Shown one piece after another: positions 58,590 to 64,000 of a stretch of 64,000 nucleotides of DNA. Under the pieces are notes generated by a model, which saw nothing but the letters and a program-made list of their open reading frames with translations, did not search any database and had not been told where the DNA came from. Where the stretch lies: contig NZ_CP073318.1 in assembly GCF_018263855.1 (NCBI RefSeq), positions 10,044,001 through 10,108,000 on the forward strand. Direction: 5' to 3'. The position numbers and the translations under genes are program-made. The DNA is from Kutzneria sp. CA-103260. Lineage in GTDB: Bacteria; Actinomycetota; Actinomycetes; Mycobacteriales; Pseudonocardiaceae. Each line of letters opens with the position of its first letter. Within the stretch, counting starts at the first letter, position 1.

Positions 58590-60026
58590 TCAGTTCCCGA
58601 ACTGCTGCGTGCAGGTGCCGGCGCCCTGGAGGAAACCGATCCGGAACGCCTCCACCCGGGCGAAGCCCGACGCGGCCGGCTTCCCGTTGACGTCGGCCGC
58701 GATCAGGCTGTTCGGGGCCAGCAGCTCGGCCACCGCCTCGTCCAGGTCGCCGGCGCTGAGCACCAGCTGGTCGGTCTCCTTTTTCATGGATGCGCCCCAG
58801 GAGCCGACCAGGCAGGCGGTGCGCAGGCCGGTGTTGGCGTCGTCCAGCGGCAGGTTGGCCGCCTTCTGCACGGACAGCACGTATCGGCTGGCCACCTCGC
58901 CGAAGGCGGCGAAGTCGCCGATGCCGCCGCCCTTCTTGGTGGGCGTGCCGATCACCTTCAGCTTGGCCACGTCCATCGAGACGGTGTCGGTGGCCGGGCA
59001 GTAGGCGGTCGGCGAGGTGGTCTTGGCGTCGGCGCACGTGGCCAGCGGGGTCACCAGCTTCGGCGGCGCCGCCTTGGCGAACACGTCGCCCAGGGCCTTG
59101 GCCACGATCTGGAGGTTGGCCACGGTGATCGGCACGTTGCCGTTCTGGCTGGCGTCCTCGTCGTTGCGGAAGGCCGTCTCGGTGATCCGGCTGTTGATCT
59201 CGTTGACGTCGATCTGGGCGCAGCGCTTGGGGCCGTCGGTGAAGCCGGTCTGGAAGGCGAAGACCCGGTCGAAGGCGTTGCCGTGGGCCGACTTGCCCTT
59301 GAAGGAGCTGCCCGGGTCGTCGCGCACGAAGAAGGTGGTGGCCAACACCTTGTTCAGGCCGTCGCCGGTGGACATCTGGAAATGCTTTGCCTTGCCCTCG
59401 GCGACGGAGCGCATGAAGGAACCGGCATAACAATCCGCTTGTTGCTCAAGGACAATGCTGGGCGTCGCGTTGTTCACGCCGGACAACGGGCCCAGCTGGG
59501 TCTGGATCGCGTGGCCCATCTCGTGGGCCAGCACCATCGTCACCGCCAGCGGGCCGAAGTTCTGCACCAGCGTCGGCAGCAGTTCGCCGCGATCCCAGGA
59601 CACGCTGTTGTCCAGGTTGCAGTAGAAGGCGTTGACCACGCCCGCCGTGTTCTCCCGGCCCGCGCAGACCCGCACGTTGGCGCCGTCGGAGTCGTAGGAG
59701 GTGAGCGTGGCGGCCGGCTGGAACTGGCGCCCGAACACCTTGGGCAGCTGGTCGGTCCAGTAGTCGTCCACGTCGGAGATGGTGTTGACCGCCAACCGGT
59801 CCATCTCACCGTGGTCGGTGTTGACCACCGGCAGCGTCGCGTCCGGCACGCCCGGGCGCGGGCCCGACTGGCCGGTGTTGACCGGCATTCCGCCGGCCGA
59901 GCCGGGATCCAGCTGCCCCAGCGGGGACGCCGTGCCGGCCACCTTCGCCGAGCAGTTGCTCAGCAGCGCGATCGCGGCCACCAAAGCGAAAACCGTCGAC
60001 CCGAGACGTCGACCTGCCGTGCTCAT
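58590..60026 (-). CDS. Neutral zinc metallopeptidase lipoprotein (YpfJ-like)
   Basis: The protein has about 478 residues. The signal peptide carries a lipobox (AIALLSNCSAK), so it is membrane-anchored outside. The N-terminal half has DYWTDQLPKVFG and the zinc motif MVLAHEMGHAIQTQLG (HExxH), with SIVLEQQADCYAGSFM providing the downstream ligand Glu, as in the putative neutral zinc metallopeptidase family. The C-terminal half has no known domain. It converges with the response regulator with stops adjacent. Confidence 0.88.
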   Translation of the reverse strand: MSTAGRRLGSTVFALVAAIALLSNCSAKVAGTASPLGQLDPGSAGGMPVNTGQSGPRPGVPDATLPVVNTDHGEMDRLAVNTISDVDDYWTDQLPKVFGRQFQPAATLTSYDSDGANVRVCAGRENTAGVVNAFYCNLDNSVSWDRGELLPTLVQNFGPLAVTMVLAHEMGHAIQTQLGPLSGVNNATPSIVLEQQADCYAGSFMRSVAEGKAKHFQMSTGDGLNKVLATTFFVRDDPGSSFKGKSAHGNAFDRVFAFQTGFTDGPKRCAQIDVNEINSRITETAFRNDEDASQNGNVPITVANLQIVAKALGDVFAKAAPPKLVTPLATCADAKTTSPTAYCPATDTVSMDVAKLKVIGTPTKKGGGIGDFAAFGEVASRYVLSVQKAANLPLDDANTGLRTACLVGSWGASMKKETDQLVLSAGDLDEAVAELLAPNSLIAADVNGKPAASGFARVEAFRIGFLQGAGTCTQQFGN

Positions 60027-60217
60027 TCCCGTGTTTCCCCTTGCCGCCTTTTGCTTCGCCGCGAGCACCCTACTGGCGTAGTGGCCCGTCTGTCCGGCGG
60101 TTGGCGACGCGTTTCAGCCGTGATCGGAACGTGAAAATATCTCACTCTGGGGGGTGAATTCTGCTCCAGCGGGCACCGATCGCTTGTGCTGGCCACTGTA
60201 GCGCGTGAGTCTCGTCA

Positions 60218-60240
60218 CGAAGTTACCGACGGGTACTTCG
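60218..60240. promoter_or_regulatory. Imperfect palindrome before the DUF6230 gene
   Basis: CGAAGTTACCG-A-CGGGTACTTCG (23 bp, 9 of 11 pairs match). The centre GTTAC-CGACGG-GTACT resembles the sites before the 3-hydroxyacyl-CoA dehydrogenase and ccr genes. It ends 21 bases before the start codon. Confidence 0.45.
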
Positions 60241-60261
60241 CCTGTTGGAAGGGAGAAAGCC

Positions 60262-60915
60262 ATGCGCGAAGCCGACGACGTCGAGTTCGGCGACGAGGTC
60301 GAACCCGCGGTCGAGCCCGTCCGGGGCCGCACCCGGTGGCTGCGCTTCGCCGGCACGTTCGCGGTGGGCGGCGTGCTGGCCGGTGGCCTGCTCGTCGGTG
60401 TGTCCCAGGGCGCGTTCGCCGCGTCGTTCGCGGTGTCCGGCAGCAGCTTCGAGGTGACCTCGAGCCACCTCGACGGCACCGGATTCGTCCAGTTCGGCGG
60501 GGTCGCGGCCAGCCCGAACGCGCTGCACCCGGTGGCGGAGAACGCCTTCAAGAGCGCCGATCTGGACAACTTCTGCCAGTCGGTGTTCATGCCGAACATG
60601 CCCATCCTCGGCGACCTCACGCTGCGGATCACGGCCGACGGCGGCAAGGGCATGCACGCCGAGAACATGCTCGTCGACGTCGCGCAGGTGGACGGCGACT
60701 TCACGCTGACCAACCCCGAGATCGGCGTGGACGCCAGCCAGGTCAGCGGCGGTCCGATCGGCGTGCAGGGCCGGCCGGGCGACTTCGGCATGCAGGCCAG
60801 CCACATCACGATCGACAACCTGAAGCAGGTTGCCTGGGGCACCTCGGCGCAGACCATCGCCTTCAAGGGCATGAGCCTGCGTATCGCCTCCGGCAACAAC
60901 CAGTGCATCAAGTAG
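60262..60915 (+). CDS. DUF6230 family exported protein
   Basis: The protein has 217 residues. It has an N-terminal cytosolic stretch, a membrane/signal segment (FAVGGVLAGGLLVGVSQGAFA), then a beta-rich domain (SFAVSGSSFEVTSSHLDGTG, HAENMLVDVAQVDGDFTLTN). It belongs to DUF6230, conserved in streptomycetes and relatives next to DUF6114 genes, as here. Function unknown; old labels such as cholesterol esterase are unsupported. The start follows GGAAGGGAGA. Confidence 0.88.
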   Translation: MREADDVEFGDEVEPAVEPVRGRTRWLRFAGTFAVGGVLAGGLLVGVSQGAFAASFAVSGSSFEVTSSHLDGTGFVQFGGVAASPNALHPVAENAFKSADLDNFCQSVFMPNMPILGDLTLRITADGGKGMHAENMLVDVAQVDGDFTLTNPEIGVDASQVSGGPIGVQGRPGDFGMQASHITIDNLKQVAWGTSAQTIAFKGMSLRIASGNNQCIK

Positions 60916-60988
60916 TTCGATCACCTGCGACTGCGGCAGCACTGTCCCCCGGGTGCTGCCGCAGTCGTGCTTGGAAGGGAGTTCGCAC

Positions 60989-62101
60989 GTGGCCGGTTCC
61001 GTAGTCGGCAGGGCGTGGCGCGCGTTCGGCCGATGGCGGCGCAGCCGTCCGTTCTGGGCAGGCCTGTTCCTGCTGCTGTCCGGACTGATCATCATCTTCC
61101 CGCCGTTCGCCTCGTTCCAGCTCGGCGCCATGGCGCTGTCCATCCAGACCGTCGGCGGCCTGTCCGGCGCGTTGATCGGCACCCTGCTGGTGGTCTGCGC
61201 GCTGAGCATGTGGCTGCGCCCGCAGTTCCGGCTGGCCGCCGGCATCGCGGCGCTGATCCTGGCGCTGGTCGCCCTGGTCACCACCAATCTCGGCGGCTTC
61301 ATCGCTGGCACGCTGCTCGGCATGATCGGCTCCGCCCTGGCGATGGCGTGGACCCCCAAGGTCCGCAAGCGCAAGGCCGCCAAGGCCGTGCCGCCCGCCG
61401 CCGTCGCCCTCGTGCTGCTCGCCGCCCTGACCGTGCACGGCGTCGGCGCGCCCACCCCTGCCCTCGCCGACCCGTCGCCGGCCACGACCTCGGTGACCAC
61501 GCCGTCCGCCCCGGCCACCAGCACCACGACCACCGTCGCGCCCACCTCGACCACGTCGCCGTCGTCGTCGAGCAGCGCGACGGCCACCAGCACCACCACC
61601 GGCTCCACCTCGGCGACGACCAGCACCACCACCGTCACCCCGTCCCCGCCCGCCCTGCCGGCGGGGACGCGGGTGTGGACGCTGGCATCGCCCTCCATCA
61701 AGATGGCCGGCCTCAAGTACCTCGGCGTCGTCAGCACGACCGTCGGCGCCAAGACCATCAAGGTCCTCAAGTTCACCGCCACCGAGGTGGACATCAAGAA
61801 CCTCGTGCAGACCGCCGACAACGGCGGCGGCCACAAGATCGTCACCACCGCCGCCCCCGGCAGCACCTCCACCCTCACCACCTCCGGCGGCGGCGTGGTC
61901 ACCATGCTCACCGCCGAGATCAAGGGCACCGCCGTCGTCAACCTCGGCCCGATCCCGATCCGGCTGCCCATCGACTACACCGCCACCAGCCCGCCGCTGA
62001 TCACGCCGTCCGAGGTCACCTTCGAGAACGTCACCGTGACCAACGTCGACCAGTCCGGCGGCGTCCTCACCATCCCCGGCGCCAAGATCGTGGCGACCTG
62101 A
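60989..62101 (+). CDS. DUF6114 membrane protein with Thr-rich linker and C-terminal extracellular domain
   Basis: The protein has 370 residues and starts at GTG. The N-terminal ~140 residues have four to five helices (FWAGLFLLLSGLIIIFPPFA, LIGTLLVVCALSMWL, AALILALVALVTTNLGGF), the DUF6114 domain. After a Thr/Ser linker comes a ~140-residue domain (IKMAGLKYLGVVSTTVGAKT) similar in style to DUF6230 folds. Fusion of both halves suggests the two proteins work as one envelope module. Confidence 0.88.
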   Translation: MAGSVVGRAWRAFGRWRRSRPFWAGLFLLLSGLIIIFPPFASFQLGAMALSIQTVGGLSGALIGTLLVVCALSMWLRPQFRLAAGIAALILALVALVTTNLGGFIAGTLLGMIGSALAMAWTPKVRKRKAAKAVPPAAVALVLLAALTVHGVGAPTPALADPSPATTSVTTPSAPATSTTTTVAPTSTTSPSSSSSATATSTTTGSTSATTSTTTVTPSPPALPAGTRVWTLASPSIKMAGLKYLGVVSTTVGAKTIKVLKFTATEVDIKNLVQTADNGGGHKIVTTAAPGSTSTLTTSGGGVVTMLTAEIKGTAVVNLGPIPIRLPIDYTATSPPLITPSEVTFENVTVTNVDQSGGVLTIPGAKIVAT

Positions 62102-62207
62102 GCGGGGTTTCTGTTGGCGTGTAGCGGGTTGTGCCAACCGGCTGGCTGAGCCAAAGGCTTTCCCCCGGCGGCACGCGAGCATCGCTCAGCCTGTTTGGCC
62201 CATCAGG

Positions 62208-62660
62208 TCACAGCTCGTCGAGATCGAGCACCGGCATCGGAGTCGCACCTGGAGCCCAGGTGGCGAGAAATCCCTCCTGTGCCGTGACATCGACCAACTC
62301 GACTCGCGCGCCGATGCTGTCCAGGCGGTGGTAGGTGAACGAACGGCCGTAGGGGCACGAGTCGAACTCGACCGGCGCGCCCCGGGTCGCCAGGAGCTGC
62401 TTGTCCCGCGTGACGTCCCCGGACCAGTAGCCGATGTGGTCGAAGCGCGAACCCTCGGCCGCGTCCCACGGACTGCCGGCATCGCCCTGGATCACCTCGA
62501 AGAACGGCGGTCCTTCGACGGAGAACACGATGCTGTAGTTCCAGTCCCCGAGCGTGCCGGACCGGACCGGACTCCAGGTCACGCCCAGCGTGCGCGTGAG
62601 ATCCGCGGTCGCCCGCTCGATGTCCCGCACGACGAAGCAGAGGTGGTAGTAGCGGTTCAC
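62208..62660 (-). CDS. VOC/glyoxalase-like protein
   Basis: The protein has 150 residues. Two VOC repeats are visible: NRYYHLCFVVRDIERATADL with FEVIQGDAGSPW, then FDHIGYWSGDVTRDKQLL with ARVELVD. Metal ligands are plausible (His6, Glu54 region, His75, Glu116 region). Substrate unknown. Confidence 0.85.
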   Translation of the reverse strand: MNRYYHLCFVVRDIERATADLTRTLGVTWSPVRSGTLGDWNYSIVFSVEGPPFFEVIQGDAGSPWDAAEGSRFDHIGYWSGDVTRDKQLLATRGAPVEFDSCPYGRSFTYHRLDSIGARVELVDVTAQEGFLATWAPGATPMPVLDLDEL

Positions 62661-62748
62661 TGCCTCTGTCTACCAACTCCGTCGACGTGGACGGCCTGAA
62701 ACTGTCAGACCGCGGTGGCATGCTGGCCTTCGACGAGGAGGAGCGGGC

Positions 62749-63102
62749 ATGGACGTGGTGGTGGAGTGGGTGGACGTGCGCGACGGGCTGCCGGGGGACG
62801 GCATGCCGGTGGCGGGGGCGACGTCGGGGACCTACCCGCCCGAGGACGGAACCGGGCCTGGCGAGGACTTCTGGATCGTGCTGCCGATGCGTTTCGCCAG
62901 GCACTACGTCAGCGAGGACGGGACGGAGCACCGCGACTGCTTCGTGGACTCGGACGGCGTCGTCCGGCTGCCCTACGGCCGTCCCAGTGACGAGCAGGTC
63001 ACCCACTGGGCGGCATTGCCGTCCCTGCCGGGGATGGGCGTGCGCCTCGTGTTGGGTGAGGACGCGCGGAAGGCTTGGGGCAAGGCAACTTCGCGGGAGT
63101 GA
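62749..63102 (+). CDS. Small acidic protein, unknown function
   Basis: The protein has 117 residues, acidic and soluble, with no membrane segment. The start DVVVEWVDVRDGLPGDG and FWIVLPMRFARHYVSEDG have normal codon use. It overlaps the following AraC-like gene region by a few bases, so the two may be translated together. No family is recognised. Confidence 0.55.
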   Translation: MDVVVEWVDVRDGLPGDGMPVAGATSGTYPPEDGTGPGEDFWIVLPMRFARHYVSEDGTEHRDCFVDSDGVVRLPYGRPSDEQVTHWAALPSLPGMGVRLVLGEDARKAWGKATSRE

Positions 63103-63104
63103 CG

Positions 63105-63782
63105 GTGGTGTATCGGGAATGGGCAACGGGTCTGGCCGGGGCGGTGGCGTGGAGTCGGGTGGTGGACGAGCCGCAGACGCACCGCATCCTGCCCGACGGC
63201 TGCCTGGACCTGATCTGGTCCGACGGCCACCTGCTGGTCGCCGGACCCGACACCGTCGCGCAGGAGATGACCAGCCCGGCCGGCCGGGTCTACGCGGGGC
63301 TGAGGTTCATGCCGGGCACCGGGCCGTCGGTGTTCGGCGTGCCGGCCCACGAGCTGCGGGACAGCCGGGTCCGGCTGGACCACATCTGGCCGCAGCGTTT
63401 GGTTGACGGCCTGACGGCCCGGGTTTCCGGGGCGTCCGACCGTACGGCGGCGCTGCTCGACATCGCCCGGCCGCGTATCGAGGTCGACCCGATCACCGCC
63501 GCGGTGGTCGCCGGACTCCGCGCCGGGCGCGCGATTTCCGTTGTGGCGCATGAGGTCGGCCTCAGCGAGCGGCAGCTGCTGCGAAGGAGCCTGGCCGCCT
63601 TCGGCTACGGACCCAAGACGCTGGCCCGGGTGCTGCGGATGGAACACGCGCTGGCGCTGGCCACCGGCGGCATGCCGCCCGCCGAGGTGGCCGCCAACGC
63701 CGGCTACGCCGACCAGGCCCACTTGTCACGAGAGGTGAAGGCGCTGGCCGGCGTGTCCCTCACGCGGATGCGAGCGTCCTGA
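63105..63782 (+). CDS. AraC-type helix-turn-helix regulator
   Basis: The protein has about 225 residues. An N-terminal sensor-like region (HRILPDGCLDLIWSDGHLLVAGPDT) and a C-terminal AraC-type HTH pair (AISVVAHEVGLSERQLLRRSLAAFGYGPKTLARVLRM and MPPAEVAANAGYADQAHLSRE) fit the DUF6597/AraC group. The start is ambiguous among the clustered GTG codons at 63099, 63105 and 63108; GGGAG favours 63105. Confidence 0.85.
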   Translation: MVYREWATGLAGAVAWSRVVDEPQTHRILPDGCLDLIWSDGHLLVAGPDTVAQEMTSPAGRVYAGLRFMPGTGPSVFGVPAHELRDSRVRLDHIWPQRLVDGLTARVSGASDRTAALLDIARPRIEVDPITAAVVAGLRAGRAISVVAHEVGLSERQLLRRSLAAFGYGPKTLARVLRMEHALALATGGMPPAEVAANAGYADQAHLSREVKALAGVSLTRMRAS

Positions 63783-63828
63783 CACAGCACCAGCCGGTGG
63801 CCGACAGCTACCCGACATGGAGACAACC

Positions 63829-64000
63829 ATGGCCGACTCGGCCGATCCGTTCGACTTCGGCCCGTCAGACTTCGGCATCCGAATCGCGTCCGACGAGGTG
63901 CTCACCCGACGGGACGAACTCGCGGACCGCGTCTGTGCCGAGCTGAGGCGGGCCGGGTTGCCGGCGCGGCGACATTCCGCTGATGACGAGCAGGTCGCCG
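63829..64000 (+). CDS. Partial CDS of unknown protein (3' end outside window)
   Basis: An ATG with GGAG 6 bases upstream opens a frame that is still open at the window edge (57 codons). The start MADSADPFDFGPSDFGIRIA is acidic; DELADRVCAELRRAGLPARRH follows. No family can be assigned from the fragment. Confidence 0.5.
   Translation, partial: MADSADPFDFGPSDFGIRIASDEVLTRRDELADRVCAELRRAGLPARRHSADDEQVA

Overview
The window is 64 kb of high-GC actinobacterial chromosome. GTG starts are frequent, GC at third codon positions is very high, and the gene families are typical of the group: NucS, Ku, DivIVA/FilP-like coiled coil, SPW membrane protein, DUF3817, DUF6230/DUF6114, SCO6745-like protein, DUF222-HNH nuclease, class E/F-like sortase, LGFP repeats. 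Several secreted proteins have Thr-rich linkers and a GAPQTGG tail. Together these point to a soil filamentous actinomycete, probably Pseudonocardiaceae (Kutzneria/Amycolatopsis-like). That placement is inferred from family content, not from a marker gene. I see no rRNA, tRNA, CRISPR array, prophage or intact insertion sequence.

Layout. 1-9 kb: the end of a secreted beta-helix/F5-8C protein, a methyltransferase, a LysR regulator, a NUDIX hydrolase, the mismatch endonuclease NucS, a GH25 protein, an SDR plus HSL-esterase operon under a double TGAACGTTCA operator, a secreted lysozyme-like protein, and divergent CtaG-like and HIT genes. 9-17.8 kb: a sodium:solute symporter with a small membrane partner, a 36-codon microgene, a lipoprotein, an aldehyde dehydrogenase, an iron-siderophore binding lipoprotein behind an iron box, and a complete PTS-type dihydroxyacetone kinase operon (dhaK-dhaL-dhaM/HPr). 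17.9-25.9 kb: a sortase with its candidate substrate, a double-module 3-hydroxyacyl-CoA dehydrogenase, a lone FitA-like antitoxin, a DUF222-HNH nuclease beside a nested palindrome, small zinc-ribbon proteins, hydrolases and a P-loop kinase.

25.9-35.6 kb: a polar-growth coiled-coil protein and a scattered ethylmalonyl/methylmalonyl-CoA set (crotonyl-CoA carboxylase/reductase, epimerase, acetyl-CoA acetyltransferase, MeaB GTPase), plus two regulators and Ku. 36-46 kb: a mannose-centred locus. A LacI regulator, a class I mannose-6-phosphate isomerase, a sugar ABC importer and a SPOR-phosphodiester glycosidase run one way and a secreted GH92 alpha-mannosidase runs the other. Matching GACAA(C/G)GTTGTC operators stand at the lacI start and in front of the GH92 gene.

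46-64 kb: the most unusual gene, a fusion of a metacaspase-like protease, an EF-hand loop, a helical region and a C-terminal TNT-type NAD+ glycohydrolase (46289-47686, minus). It is followed by an ABC-2 exporter, small membrane, MarR, thiamine-binding and SCO6745-like genes, an MFS carrier, a thioredoxin/TPR co-chaperone, an LGFP-FN3 envelope protein, a NarL-type two-component pair, a YpfJ-like zinc protease, a DUF6230/DUF6114 pair and an AraC regulator.

Two themes recur. First, a GTTAC-N6-GTARC-type palindrome precedes the 3-hydroxyacyl-CoA dehydrogenase, ccr and (degenerate) DUF6230 genes, which suggests one lipid-linked regulator. Second, three intergenic sites carry long nested palindromes.
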